A DNA stretch of 64,000 nucleotides, from contig NZ_JABMJK010000004.1 of the NCBI RefSeq assembly GCF_013376005.1, positions 62,001 to 126,000 on the forward strand. Direction: 5' to 3'. Below, piece after piece: positions 52,049-60,796 of the stretch. The position numbers and the translations under genes were made by a program. The stretch's first letter is position 1. The number at the start of each line of letters is the position of its first letter. Origin of the DNA: Duganella sp. SG902. GTDB taxonomy: Bacteria; Pseudomonadota; Gammaproteobacteria; Burkholderiales; Burkholderiaceae_D. Below the pieces are notes generated by a model. It did no database searches. It had not been told where the DNA came from and was given only the letters and a program-made list of their open reading frames with translations.

Positions 52049-52843
52049 ATGAGACCCAACGATCTGCCATTCCCTCACGCGCTCGCGGCAGTCACGCACG
52101 CCAACCCTTATCCATATTACGACGCGCTGGCGGCCACGCAAGGCTGGCATTTCGATCCCTGTCTGGAGATGTGGGTCGCGGCCAGCGCCGCGCGTGTGGA
52201 TGAGGTGATGGCGCATCCCGACTGCGCGGCGCCGGCGCCTGCCGCCATCGTAGGCACCGATCCACGCGCGGCGCGCGACTGCGCGCGCTTGATCGGCCGC
52301 CGCCTGTGGCGCGCCGACAAACTGTCGCAGTGGATGACCTGCGTGCCGGAGCTGGCGATGGCCGGCGCCAGCGGCGGCGCGCATTTGCCCGCGCTGGCCT
52401 ACGAGGCGGCCGCGGGACTGATCGGTAATAGCGTGCTGGCGCTGCTGCGCGAGCCGGAAGAGGAACGCTGCTGCATCGAGGACATGGAAGCGCTGGTATG
52501 CGCCGTCAGCCGCTTGGATCCGCCGGTGCAGAATGCGCGGCGCATGGTGACGCGCGATTGCGAAATCGGTGGCGTGTCATTGAAAGCGGGGCAGAAGATC
52601 GTGCTGCTGCTGGCCGCCGCCAGCCGCGATGCGCGCGGCGGCTGTGGCGGTTATGGCCTGGGCTTCGGCATTGCCGACTGCGTCCACCACACGCTGGCCC
52701 GCGCGCTGGCGGCGGGCGCCTTGCAGGGCATGCTGAGCGCCATCCGCGATCAATGGCAAGGCCCGTCGTTGCAGGCGTGGTTGCAGACGCTGAGGTGGAC
52801 CTACCGCGCCTCGTCCAGCCTGCGCGTCCCGCAATTCATCTAG
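52049..52843 (+). CDS. Shortened cytochrome P450-like protein
   Basis: 264 residues. The last third reads as the P450 C-terminal half: P-P-V-Q-N-A-R-R-M-V-T-R-D-C-E-I-G-G then A-G-Q-K-I-V-L-L-L-A-A-A-S-R-D, and a heme-loop-like G-F-G-I-A-D-C-V-H-H-T-L-A-R. Normal bacterial P450s are about 400 residues, so roughly 130 residues are missing, including the I helix. The Glu of E-x-x-R is not present and the usual His before the Cys is Ala. The possible thiolate Cys is kept. It may be a degenerate or repurposed P450. It ends 4 bases into the opposite-strand ggt gene. Confidence 0.65.
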   Translation: MRPNDLPFPHALAAVTHANPYPYYDALAATQGWHFDPCLEMWVAASAARVDEVMAHPDCAAPAPAAIVGTDPRAARDCARLIGRRLWRADKLSQWMTCVPELAMAGASGGAHLPALAYEAAAGLIGNSVLALLREPEEERCCIEDMEALVCAVSRLDPPVQNARRMVTRDCEIGGVSLKAGQKIVLLLAAASRDARGGCGGYGLGFGIADCVHHTLARALAAGALQGMLSAIRDQWQGPSLQAWLQTLRWTYRASSSLRVPQFI

Positions 52844-54573
52844 TGCGCGCTTTTCCGCACCAGCGCGCTGCCGACGCCGTGGCGGCGGCCTTCGCTCACC
52901 GCCGTCACGGTGCCATCGGGGTTGAACACCAGCGCATTGGCGGCGCCGATTTCCTCCGGCGTGTTGCTCCAGTGCTGGCCGGTTTTTTCCAGCGCCTGCG
53001 CCTGCGCGCTGCCGGCGAAGCCTGGCTCGACGTCGGTGGCCATGCCGTTGCGCTCTGACAGGCGTGGCGCGTTCACCGCATCCGGCATCGACATGCCAAG
53101 ATCCACGTAGTTGAAGATGGTCTGCAGCACGGTGGTGATGATGGTGGCGCCGCCCGGGCTGCCGATCGAGAACGCCGGCTTGCCATCCTTGAAGGCGATG
53201 GTGGGCGACATGCTGCTGCGCGGGCGCTTGCCGGCCTCCGGCACGTTGGGCGCCGGGCCGGAGAAGTCGAAGTCGGTCATCTCGTTGTTCAGCAGGAAAC
53301 CATAACCCGGCACCACGATGCCGCTGCCGCCCCACGATTCGATGGTGTAGGTGTAGGAGACGATGTTGCCATCCTTGTCGGACACTGTGAGGTGGGTGGT
53401 GTGCGCGCCTTCGGCCAGCAGTTTGTTGGCGTTGGGGCGCAGCGGCACGCTCACGTCGTTCTGGAACGGATACGGATCGCCGGCCGGCGCCTGCACGCTG
53501 GCCTGCTCCGGATTGATCAGCTCACGGCGGCGCGCCGCGTAATCCTTGCTCAGCAGGCCGGCCACCGGAGCGTCGACGTATTCCGGATCGGCCAGATAGG
53601 CGTTGCGGTCGGCGAAGGCGAGGCGGCTCGCTTCAAGATACAGGTGTTCGGCCTTGGCGCGCGGTAGCGACTTGAGGTCGTAGCCTTCCAGGATGTTCAG
53701 CGCCTCGGCCACCGCCACGCCGCCGCTGCTCGGCAGTGGCATGCCGTACAAATCATAGCCGCGATACGTGCTGTGCACCGGCTGGCGCAGGCGCGCTTCG
53801 TAGTTGGACAAATCGGCCAGCGACATGTTGCCGCCGTTGGCGTTGACCGCGTCGGCCACGGCGCGCGCCATTTTGCCGGTGTAGAAGACCTTGACGCCGC
53901 CGGCCGCCAGTTCGCGGTAGGCCTTGGCGAGGTCCTGGTTGCGCAAGGTGACGCCGGCCGGGATGGCCTTGCCGTTCCGTAGATACAGCGCCGCCGTGGC
54001 GGGGAATTTGGCGAATTTGGCTTCGTTGCCCTGCACCAGGCGCGCGAAGTTTTCGTTGACCTTGAAGCCTTGCGTGGCGACGCTGATGGCCGGCGCCAGC
54101 ACCTGCTTGAACGACATCGAACCATAGCGGTCCAGCGCCTCGTGCCAGCCACGCACCGTGCCCGGCACGCCGACTGAGCGGCCGCTGGCGACCACCTGCT
54201 CGAAATCGAGCTCCTTGCCGTCCTTCAGGAACACCGTCGGCGTAAAGCTGGCCGGGGCGGTTTCGCGGTGGTCGATGGTGATCACGCGCTTTTCCTTGGC
54301 CAGGTAGATCACCATGAAACCGCCGCCGCCGATGCCGCAGCTGAACGGGTCGGTGACCCCCAGCGTGGCGGCCGCCGCCACGGCGGCATCGACCGCGTTG
54401 CCGCCCTTGTTGAGGATGGCGATGGCCGCTTGCGAGGCCGGTTCGCTAATGGTGGCCACGGCGCCGCCAGTGCCGGTGGCGACCGGGGTCTTGGCCATGG
54501 CCGGCAGCACCAGCGCGATCAGGATGGAGGAGACGAGGATGGTGCGGGCGGGACGGAGCGTCGAGGTGGTCAT
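52840..54573 (-). CDS. ggt: Gamma-glutamyltransferase
   Basis: 577-residue periplasmic Ntn-hydrolase that removes the gamma-glutamyl group of glutathione. It has a signal peptide (ends A-M-A), then G-G-N-A-V-D-A-A-V-A-A near residue 56 and F-S-C-G-I-G-G-G-G-F near residue 78. Autocleavage would occur before T392 in G-A-H-T-T-H-L-T-V, the nucleophile of the small subunit. P-R-S-S-M-S-P near residue 450 is the glutamate-binding motif. A lipoprotein gene follows upstream with no clear link. Confidence 0.95.
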   Translation of the reverse strand: MTTSTLRPARTILVSSILIALVLPAMAKTPVATGTGGAVATISEPASQAAIAILNKGGNAVDAAVAAAATLGVTDPFSCGIGGGGFMVIYLAKEKRVITIDHRETAPASFTPTVFLKDGKELDFEQVVASGRSVGVPGTVRGWHEALDRYGSMSFKQVLAPAISVATQGFKVNENFARLVQGNEAKFAKFPATAALYLRNGKAIPAGVTLRNQDLAKAYRELAAGGVKVFYTGKMARAVADAVNANGGNMSLADLSNYEARLRQPVHSTYRGYDLYGMPLPSSGGVAVAEALNILEGYDLKSLPRAKAEHLYLEASRLAFADRNAYLADPEYVDAPVAGLLSKDYAARRRELINPEQASVQAPAGDPYPFQNDVSVPLRPNANKLLAEGAHTTHLTVSDKDGNIVSYTYTIESWGGSGIVVPGYGFLLNNEMTDFDFSGPAPNVPEAGKRPRSSMSPTIAFKDGKPAFSIGSPGGATIITTVLQTIFNYVDLGMSMPDAVNAPRLSERNGMATDVEPGFAGSAQAQALEKTGQHWSNTPEEIGAANALVFNPDGTVTAVSEGRRHGVGSALVRKSAH

Positions 54574-54583
54574 GTGGGCAAGT

Positions 54584-55081
54584 TTAAGGTGAGTTAATGT
54601 TGCTCACCTTTAAGCTTACCTGATAATCGGGCGCGGCTTCATTTTTCCCCGGCACCTCCTGCGGCGTGAAGCCGGCCAGCGTGAAGCTGAGGCCGTTGCG
54701 CGTGACGCTGGGCGTGCCGTTGGGCATGTTGTCCGACAGGACGAAGTTGCTGGCGCTGCCGTCCGGGTGCCGCAGCGCGAAGCTGAAGCTGATGTAGCCG
54801 GCCCAGACGCACACCGCGCCCGCGCGGCAACGGCTGTCGTTGACGCGCTCCAGCCGCAGCACCGGCGCCGCCCGGGCCACGCTGGCGCCGGCGGCGGTGG
54901 CGGCCGGCGCGATGACCACGCTGCCGCCTTGCCGCAGCACATAGGTCTGGGTGAACGGGGCCGGCGCGCTGTCGCGCTTGACGCCGGCGACGCCGCTGGT
55001 GCTGCCACAGGCGTGCAGCGCGGCCATGACGGCCGCCAGCAGGGGTAGCACGATGAGCTGCCGCAAGATCGTTGTTTTCAT
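54584..55081 (-). CDS. Lipoprotein of unknown function
   Basis: 165 residues with a signal peptide and probable lipobox (A-L-H-A-C). The mature part is strand-rich, with a Cys pair C-R-A-G-A-V-C-V-W-A-G near residue 92 that could form a disulfide, a pattern seen in small secreted DUF proteins with a D-S-R-C-x-x-x-x-x-C-V-W-A-G motif. GGAG before the ATG at 55081 fixes the start. Function unknown. Confidence 0.7.
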   Translation of the reverse strand: MKTTILRQLIVLPLLAAVMAALHACGSTSGVAGVKRDSAPAPFTQTYVLRQGGSVVIAPAATAAGASVARAAPVLRLERVNDSRCRAGAVCVWAGYISFSFALRHPDGSASNFVLSDNMPNGTPSVTRNGLSFTLAGFTPQEVPGKNEAAPDYQVSLKVSNINSP

Positions 55082-55178
55082 GGGGGACTCCTGCATCCTT
55101 TGCAAGCAAGCTTAACAAAAAGACCACGAAGATGGCGCACGAACGGCACGCCATCAGCGCCATGTCAAAGGATGGGCG

Positions 55179-55214
55179 AAAAAAAATGCCGCCGGCGCGG
55201 GCGCCGGCGGCATT
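55179..55214 (-). terminator. Intrinsic terminator after rpoH
   Basis: A 12-bp perfect GC-rich stem (55187-55198 with 55201-55212) and eight T on the reverse strand (55186-55179), starting 22 bases after the rpoH stop. Confidence 0.92.
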
Positions 55215-55234
55215 CCGGGGAGAGCGGTGATGGC

Positions 55235-56122
55235 TTACACGTAGGCGGCCAGCGCGCCTTTCATTTTCTTCAGCGCGGCGGCCTCGATCTGGCGGATGCG
55301 CTCGGCCGATACGCCGAACTCGTCGGCCAGCGTGTGCAGCGTGGCGCCCGAGCCGTCGTCGTTGGCCAGCCAGCGCGCTTCGATGATGCGGCGCGAGCGG
55401 GCGTCCAGCTTGCCCAGGGCTTCCTCCAGACCTTCCGACTGCAGGCGGGTCACCTGTTCGGCTTCCAGCACGCGGGTCGGCTCGGACGCTTCCGACGACA
55501 GGTAGGCGATCGGCGCGAACTTGTCGTCTTCGTCATCGGTCGGCGATTCCAGCGCGATGTCGCGGCCGCTCAGGCGCGTTTCCATCTCGATCACTTCCTC
55601 GCGCTTGACGTCCAGCGTCTTGGCCAGCTGGTCGATCTGGGCCGGCGTCATCGCGTCCAGGCCTTGCTTGTGGCTGCGCAGGTTGAAGAACAGCTTGCGC
55701 TGGGCCTTGGTGGTGGCCACTTTGACCAGGCGCCAGTTCTTCAGGATGTATTCATGCATCTCGGCCTTGATCCAATGCATGGCGTAGGACACCAGGCGCA
55801 CGCCCTGGTCCGGGTCGAAACGCTTGACCGCCTTCATCAGGCCGATATTGCCTTCCTGGATCAGGTCGCCGTGCGGCAGGCCGTAGCCCAGATAGCCGCG
55901 CGCGATCGACACCACCAGGCGCAGGTGGGACATCACCAGCTGCTGGGCGGCGCCCAGGTCGGCGTGTTCCTTGAGGCGCTTGGCCAGCGAGATTTCTTCT
56001 TCGTGCGTAAGCATCGGCAGGCGATTTACGGCCGAAATGTAGGCATCCAGGTTGCCCAGGTTGCCAGTAAACCCGAGTCCCAGAGCACTGTTTTTTGCAG
56101 GTACCACGGACATCATCGTCAT
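55235..56122 (-). CDS. rpoH: RNA polymerase heat-shock sigma factor (sigma-32)
   Basis: 295-residue sigma70-family factor that directs RNA polymerase to heat-shock promoters. Region 2 has G-D-L-I-Q-E-G-N-I-G-L-M-K-A-V-K-R-F-D-P near residue 86, the RpoH box is Q-R-K-L-F-F-N-L-R near residue 141, and region 4 has L-A-D-E-F-G-V-S-A-E-R-I-R-Q-I-E near the C-terminus. AAGGAAAC lies before the ATG; a second ATG three codons on is an alternative start. The CIRCE element at 56181 overlaps its promoter, so HrcA control is predicted in addition to sigma-32 turnover. Confidence 0.97.
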   Translation of the reverse strand: MTMMSVVPAKNSALGLGFTGNLGNLDAYISAVNRLPMLTHEEEISLAKRLKEHADLGAAQQLVMSHLRLVVSIARGYLGYGLPHGDLIQEGNIGLMKAVKRFDPDQGVRLVSYAMHWIKAEMHEYILKNWRLVKVATTKAQRKLFFNLRSHKQGLDAMTPAQIDQLAKTLDVKREEVIEMETRLSGRDIALESPTDDEDDKFAPIAYLSSEASEPTRVLEAEQVTRLQSEGLEEALGKLDARSRRIIEARWLANDDGSGATLHTLADEFGVSAERIRQIEAAALKKMKGALAAYV

Positions 56123-56180
56123 TTTCGTTTCCTTCGCTTGAGATTGCTTGTGAGCACTTATGCACTCTGTCGAACATATA

Positions 56181-56207
56181 TTAGCACTCTCTGTCGATGA
56201 GTGCCAA
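56181..56207. promoter_or_regulatory. CIRCE element (HrcA operator) over rpoH promoter
   Basis: TTAGCACTC (56181-56189), nine-base spacer, GAGTGCCAA (56199-56207): one mismatch to the CIRCE consensus TTAGCACTC-N9-GAGTGCTAA. On the reverse strand TTGGCA (56207-56202) and TAATAT (56183-56178) are 18 bases apart and look like the -35 and -10 boxes of rpoH, so HrcA binding would cover the promoter. Confidence 0.88.
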
Positions 56208-56330
56208 TCATCCGATTTCTATGGGCTCCATAGTAAAAATACTATGAAGATTTCTGTTGTAGTTAGAATGCGCGATGGATCTTAGGGCGGGCTTAATCAA
56301 GGAGAGTTCATCGTAAGCCGGGCGGAAGCG

Positions 56331-56358
56331 CCAATCCGTGCGCGGACGCACGGATTGG
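56331..56358. terminator. Hairpin after ftsX
   Basis: A perfect 12-bp stem (56331-56342 with 56347-56358) with a CGGA loop, 10 bases after the ftsX stop. There is no T run, so it may be a stabiliser or factor-dependent end between ftsX and rpoH. Confidence 0.55.
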
Positions 56359-56367
56359 GCGAGGGGA

Positions 56368-57288
56368 TTAGTTCAGGCGGGCGGTGTGGCGCTTGACCGA
56401 GAGGCGGGCGCCGATCAGGCCGAGGCCGGCCGACAGGGCCAGCAGGCCGGCCATGGCCAGCGGCTGCAGCGGCGCCAGCTGGAATTCCGATGCGTACAAC
56501 CTGGCAAATTCGGCGATCGCGGTGTTCAGCGGGCGCAGCGCCAGCGTCACCGCGCCGAGGGCGACGCCGCCCGCGCACAGGCCCAGCAGGGCGCCGGTGT
56601 AATAGAACGGGCGGTGGATGAAGCTGTCGGTGGCGCCGATCAGCTTGGATACCAGGATTTCCTCGCGCTGCGTCATCACCTGCAGGCGAATGGTGTTGAA
56701 GATCACCGCCACCACCACCGTGCCCAGCGTGGCCGCCAGCAGCAGCAGCGCCAGGCGCAGGATGTTGAGCAGGGCGGCCAGGCGCTTGACCCAGGCCGAA
56801 TCGACCTGCACCGTGTCGACGCCCGGCAGCTGGCGGATCTGGTCGGCCAGCGCGTCGACGTCGCCGCCGGCCTGGGCGTTGCGGAAGGCGTCCAGCTTCA
56901 GCACGTAGCTGTCCGGCAGCGGGTTGTCGCCCAGCGTGGCCAGCACGTCGGCCAGGCCGTTCTTGTCCTTCAGGTTGTCCAGCGCCTTCTCGCGCGGGGT
57001 GAAGATGATCTTGGCCTGCTTGTCCTTGACCGTCTGGCGCAGCAGCACGGCCAGGCCCTCGGCCTGCTCGCGCGGCGTGTCCTGCTTCAGGAACACGCTG
57101 ATTTCCGGATCGACCGACAGCGTTTCCGACATGGGGCGCACATTGTCGAGCAGGGTCACGCCCATGAACGGCAACGCGAGCGCGATCGCCACCACTAATA
57201 TATTGAACAGGAAACCACCGGGCGAGCGGCGCAGGTGCACCAGCGCGGCGGCCAGCGCGTAGCGGTGTTGGCGGAACCAGTAAGTCAT
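56368..57288 (-). CDS. ftsX: Cell division protein FtsX
   Basis: 306-residue membrane partner of FtsE. Four helices (about 25-45, 175-200, 225-250, 275-300) and a periplasmic loop that has the fold for activating cell-wall amidases; the start H-R-Y-A-L-A-A-A-L-V-H-L and the V-T-L-L-D-N segment are typical. It governs septal peptidoglycan hydrolysis. Its ATG overlaps the ftsE stop. Confidence 0.95.
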   Translation of the reverse strand: MTYWFRQHRYALAAALVHLRRSPGGFLFNILVVAIALALPFMGVTLLDNVRPMSETLSVDPEISVFLKQDTPREQAEGLAVLLRQTVKDKQAKIIFTPREKALDNLKDKNGLADVLATLGDNPLPDSYVLKLDAFRNAQAGGDVDALADQIRQLPGVDTVQVDSAWVKRLAALLNILRLALLLLAATLGTVVVAVIFNTIRLQVMTQREEILVSKLIGATDSFIHRPFYYTGALLGLCAGGVALGAVTLALRPLNTAIAEFARLYASEFQLAPLQPLAMAGLLALSAGLGLIGARLSVKRHTARLN

Positions 57289-57941
57289 GCCGCCACCTCC
57301 ACCTGGCCCTGGTTGAGATGGATGACGCGCGCGGCGGCGTCCAGCATCACCTCGTCGTGGCTGGAGATCAGGCAGGTCACGCCGACCGAGTTGAAGGCTT
57401 TCAGCGCGTCCAACACCTTGTTGGCGCTGGCGCGGTCGAGGTTGGCGGTCGGCTCGTCGGCCAGGATCACCTGCGGCCGGTTGACGATGGCGCGCGCGAT
57501 CGACACGCGCTGCTGCTCGCCGCCCGACAGGGCCAGCGGCTGGGCGTCGGCGCGGTCGCCCAGCCCGACCTTGTCGAGGGCGGCGCGGGCGCGCTGCTCG
57601 GCCTGGCCGTGCGAGGCGCCGGTCACCAGCAGCGGCAGCATGACGTTGGCCAGCACCGTGCGGTCGGTCAGCAGGCGCTGCTGCTGGAAGATCAGACCGA
57701 GGTTGCGGCGCAGGAAGGGCACGGCCACCGGCTTGATGCGGCTGATGTCCTGGCCGTTGACGATCACCTGGCCCGAGCTGGGGCGCTCCATGGCGGCGAT
57801 CATTTTCATCAGGGTGGATTTGCCGGCGCCCGAGGGGCCGGCGAGGAAGACCAGTTCGCCTTTATTGACGGTCAACGACACGTCGCGCAGCGCCGTCACA
57901 TCGGAAGAGTATTGTTTGGAGACGTTCCGGAATTCGATCAT
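57285..57941 (-). CDS. ftsE: Cell division ATP-binding protein FtsE
   Basis: 218-residue ABC ATPase: Walker A G-P-S-G-A-G-K-S-T near residue 35, signature L-S-G-G-E-Q-Q-R near residue 138 and Walker B V-I-L-A-D-E-P. Starts M-I-E-F-R-N-V-S-K-Q-Y, usual for FtsE. The ATG at 57941 sits 10 bases after the ftsY stop. Forms the FtsEX complex at the division septum. Confidence 0.96.
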   Translation of the reverse strand: MIEFRNVSKQYSSDVTALRDVSLTVNKGELVFLAGPSGAGKSTLMKMIAAMERPSSGQVIVNGQDISRIKPVAVPFLRRNLGLIFQQQRLLTDRTVLANVMLPLLVTGASHGQAEQRARAALDKVGLGDRADAQPLALSGGEQQRVSIARAIVNRPQVILADEPTANLDRASANKVLDALKAFNSVGVTCLISSHDEVMLDAAARVIHLNQGQVEVAA

Positions 57942-57951
57942 AGAGGTCTGA

Positions 57952-58986
57952 TTATCCAAGCAGTGCTTCGACAAATTCGGCAGCCACGAAGGGCTGCAGG
58001 TCTTCAATCTTTTCGCCCACGCCGATGAAGTACACCGGCACCGGCCGCACGCGCGCGATGGCGGCCAGCACGCCGCCCTTGGCGGTGCCGTCCAGCTTGG
58101 TGATGACCAGGCCGGTCAGCTTGAGGGCGTCGTCGAAGGCCTTCACTTGCGCCAGCGCATTTTGCCCGGTATTGCCGTCGATCACCAGCAGAGTTTCGTG
58201 CGGTGCGCCCTCCATGCCCTTGCCGATCACGCGCTGGACTTTTTTCAATTCCTCCATCAGGTGCAGCTGGGTCGGCAGGCGGCCGGCGGTGTCGACCATG
58301 ACCACGTCCACGCCCTTGGCCTTGCCCGACTGCACGGCGTCAAACGAGACGGCGGCCGGATCGCCCGAGGCTTGCGAAATCACGGTGATGTTGTTGCGCT
58401 GGCCCCAGACCATCAGCTGCTCGCGGGCGGCGGCGCGGAAGGTGTCGCCGGCGGCCAGCAGCACCGACTGGCCGTGGGTCTGCATGTGCTTGGCCAGCTT
58501 GCCGATGGTGGTGGTCTTGCCGGCGCCGTTGACGCCGGAAATCATCATCACGGTCGGGGTGTGACGGCCCAGCTCGAACGGGCGCTGCAGCGGGGTCAGC
58601 AGTTCGATCAGCAGTTGCTTGAGCGCGGCCTTGACGGCGGCGGCGTCCAGCAGCTTGTCTTCCTTGACCTTGCGCTTGAGCGCGTCCAGCAGATAGGTGG
58701 TGGCGTCGACGCCGGCGTCGGACATCAGCAGCGCCGCTTCCAGCTCGTCGTACAGGTCGTCGTCGATCCTGGCGCCGACGAACAGCACGGACAGGTTGCT
58801 GGAGGTCTTGGACAGGCCGGCCTTCAGGCGCGACATCCACGATTGCTTCTGCGCCGGTTCTTCGATCGGCAGCAGGTCGGGCAGGCTGGCGGCCTCAACG
58901 GGCGCGGGGGCGATGGGAGCAGGGGCGACGACAGGCGCCGCAGGCGCTTCGGGAGCGACAGGTTTTTTCTTGAAGAAACTGAACAT
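57952..58986 (-). CDS. ftsY: Signal recognition particle receptor FtsY
   Basis: 344-residue SRP GTPase receptor for co-translational membrane protein targeting. A short Pro/Ala-rich acidic-free N-terminal region (about 8-45) precedes the NG domain with G1 G-V-N-G-A-G-K-T-T near residue 155, G3 D-T-A-G-R-L and G4 T-K-L-D-G-T-A-K-G-G. The A-domain is much shorter than in E. coli. First gene of ftsY-ftsE-ftsX-rpoH. Confidence 0.96.
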   Translation of the reverse strand: MFSFFKKKPVAPEAPAAPVVAPAPIAPAPVEAASLPDLLPIEEPAQKQSWMSRLKAGLSKTSSNLSVLFVGARIDDDLYDELEAALLMSDAGVDATTYLLDALKRKVKEDKLLDAAAVKAALKQLLIELLTPLQRPFELGRHTPTVMMISGVNGAGKTTTIGKLAKHMQTHGQSVLLAAGDTFRAAAREQLMVWGQRNNITVISQASGDPAAVSFDAVQSGKAKGVDVVMVDTAGRLPTQLHLMEELKKVQRVIGKGMEGAPHETLLVIDGNTGQNALAQVKAFDDALKLTGLVITKLDGTAKGGVLAAIARVRPVPVYFIGVGEKIEDLQPFVAAEFVEALLG

Positions 58987-59056
58987 GATGTGTAAGTGGG
59001 GGTGCTGGCCAGCACAAACTTTGCTTATTTTACCAGAGCGCAGTCGCGCCCAGCTC

Positions 59057-60001
59057 TCAGCCGGCCGACAGCACGGCGTTGCGCGCGCGCCATTCGCCGA
59101 TGGCGCCGGCCAGTTCGGCCAGTTCGAACACGCGCACGTATGGCGGGCGGCGGCGCTTGAGCGCGGCGTTGCTGCCGCCGGCCCACAGCTCGGCGCAACC
59201 GGCCAGGCGCATGTGCAGCTCGGCCAGCCCGTCCAGTGCCTGGCGCGGATTCATCGCCACCGAGAACGACAGCGCGATGATGTCCACCCGCTGCACGCGC
59301 GCCGCCTCGACAATATCGAGCAGCGGCGTTTGCACGCCCAGCGAGATGCACTGCGCGCCCTCGGCCACGCACATGGCCTCGGCCATCAGCAGGCCCAGCC
59401 CATGGCGTTCCTGCGGCAGGGTGGTCAGCAAAATGCGCGGCGTGCCGATGTTGCTGGCGTTGGCTTGCGGCATGGCGAATATCGCGCTGCGCATCACCAC
59501 CGTCAGCGACTCGGTGTACAGGTGTTCCTCGAAGGTGGCCAGCTGGCCGGAGGCCCACGCTTCGCCGATCAGGGTGGTGAGCGGCGCCACCAGCTCGATC
59601 ACGAAACTCTTCAGGCCCATCATCAGCAGCGCTTGCGACAGCTTGCGGCGCAGCGCTTCCATTTGATGGCTCTTGCACAAATCGAGATAGGTTTGCAGCT
59701 CCGGCGCCGGCGCCAGCGTGCTGTCCTTGCCGGTGGCCTTGCCGGTCAGCGCCTGCAATTCGTCGGTGCTGTATTGAATCACCTTGCCGGGACGGAAGCC
59801 GAGGTCGATCAGGCGCTTCACCAGCCGCAGCTTGTGCACCTGCTCGATCGGGTACACGCGCTCGCCGTTGGGGTCGCGCAAGGGCTGCGGGAAGTCGTAT
59901 CGGCGTTCCCACACGCGCAGGGTTTCCTTAGCCACGCCGGTATCGCGCTCAACGTCGCTGATCGTGCTAGGAACTGTTTGTGAGGGAACTTTGTTTGTCA
60001 T
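59057..60001 (-). CDS. MerR family B12-binding regulator, CarH/LitR photoreceptor type
   Basis: 314 residues: a MerR winged helix (about 12-80; V-A-K-E-T-L-R-V-W-E-R-R-Y), a helical B12-binding-2 domain (about 95-175) and a Rossmann B12 domain (about 185-300). The motif set of adenosylcobalamin photoreceptors is kept: W149-x9-E159-H160 for the adenosyl cap side and E198-R-H200-G-L-G203 with the histidine lower ligand. Such proteins repress in the dark and are released when light cleaves adenosylcobalamin. It is divergent from a chalcone isomerase operon. The ATG at 60001 is chosen from domain position; the frame is open upstream. Confidence 0.87.
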   Translation of the reverse strand: MTNKVPSQTVPSTISDVERDTGVAKETLRVWERRYDFPQPLRDPNGERVYPIEQVHKLRLVKRLIDLGFRPGKVIQYSTDELQALTGKATGKDSTLAPAPELQTYLDLCKSHQMEALRRKLSQALLMMGLKSFVIELVAPLTTLIGEAWASGQLATFEEHLYTESLTVVMRSAIFAMPQANASNIGTPRILLTTLPQERHGLGLLMAEAMCVAEGAQCISLGVQTPLLDIVEAARVQRVDIIALSFSVAMNPRQALDGLAELHMRLAGCAELWAGGSNAALKRRRPPYVRVFELAELAGAIGEWRARNAVLSAG

Positions 60002-60153
60002 CAGGATCTTCAGCGGCCGCTGTTTTTGGCGGTCGCAAGGGTTGGCACAGGGTTTGGGTGCACAGTGAATCGCCCTGCATTCTACCTGCGTTTTTCGTAT
60101 GAAAACACCGCATCCAGATTGCGTTTTTATCAGCAAAAGTTTCAGCTCAGACC

Positions 60154-60229
60154 TTGTCCACGACACACAGTTGACATCCAGAACTATTTACCTGAATATC
60201 GTCTTTACCCCTTGTTTGTCTAGGACAAA
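60154..60229. promoter_or_regulatory. Divergent promoter region with two TTGTC-N3-GACA palindromes
   Basis: TTGTC-CAC-GACAC at 60154-60166 and TTTGTC-TAG-GACAAA at 60215-60229 share form and spacing. Between them TTGACA (60171-60176) and GAATAT (60194-60199), 17 bases apart, look like a promoter for the chalcone isomerase operon. The palindromes bracket this promoter and are candidate operators for the B12 regulator. Confidence 0.5.
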
Positions 60230-60253
60230 ATATTTCAGCCAGGTGAAAAAATA

Positions 60254-60796
60254 ATGAAACCAACTGTTGCAATTAGTGGCGTGCTCACGGTTTTATTATG
60301 CGCCTCCTTGTACGCGGCGGAGGCGCCGGCGTATGTTGCGCAGGAATTGACCACGCCGCGCCTGAGCGGACAGGGCGGCTACACCTGGTTTGGCTTGAAA
60401 ATCTACAGCGCCGAGCTGTGGGTGGGACCGCAAGGCTATGCCGGCGACGCCGCGCCATTCGTGCTGGAGCTGCGTTACGCGCGTTCGCTCGACGGCCGCA
60501 AGATCGCCGAAGCCAGCGTGGAGCAGATGGCGCACATCCAGGCTGGCAGCGAGGCGCAGCGCGCCGCCTGGCTGGAGCGGATGAAGGCCATCTTCCCCGA
60601 CGTGCAGGATGGCACGCGGCTCGGCGGCGTGCTGCTGCCGGGACAAGGCGTGCGTTTTTACCGTGACGGCAAGCCGCTGGCCACCGTGCCGGATCCGGCG
60701 TTCGCGCGCGCCTTCTTTGGCATCTGGCTCGATCCCGCCACCAGCGCGCCCAAGCTGCGCACCGCCTTGCTGCGCGACGCGGCGGCCAGGCCGTGA
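60254..60796 (+). CDS. Chalcone isomerase family periplasmic protein
   Basis: 180 residues with a signal peptide (A-S-L-Y-A-A-E). The bacterial chalcone-isomerase-like fold is indicated by W-F-G-L-K-I-Y-S-A-E-L-W near residue 46 and L-E-L-R-Y-A-R-S-L-D-G near residue 74. Bacterial members are not known to act on flavonoids; many are linked to light or singlet-oxygen stress clusters. Coupled to the MFS gene by a GTGA overlap. Confidence 0.87.
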   Translation: MKPTVAISGVLTVLLCASLYAAEAPAYVAQELTTPRLSGQGGYTWFGLKIYSAELWVGPQGYAGDAAPFVLELRYARSLDGRKIAEASVEQMAHIQAGSEAQRAAWLERMKAIFPDVQDGTRLGGVLLPGQGVRFYRDGKPLATVPDPAFARAFFGIWLDPATSAPKLRTALLRDAAARP

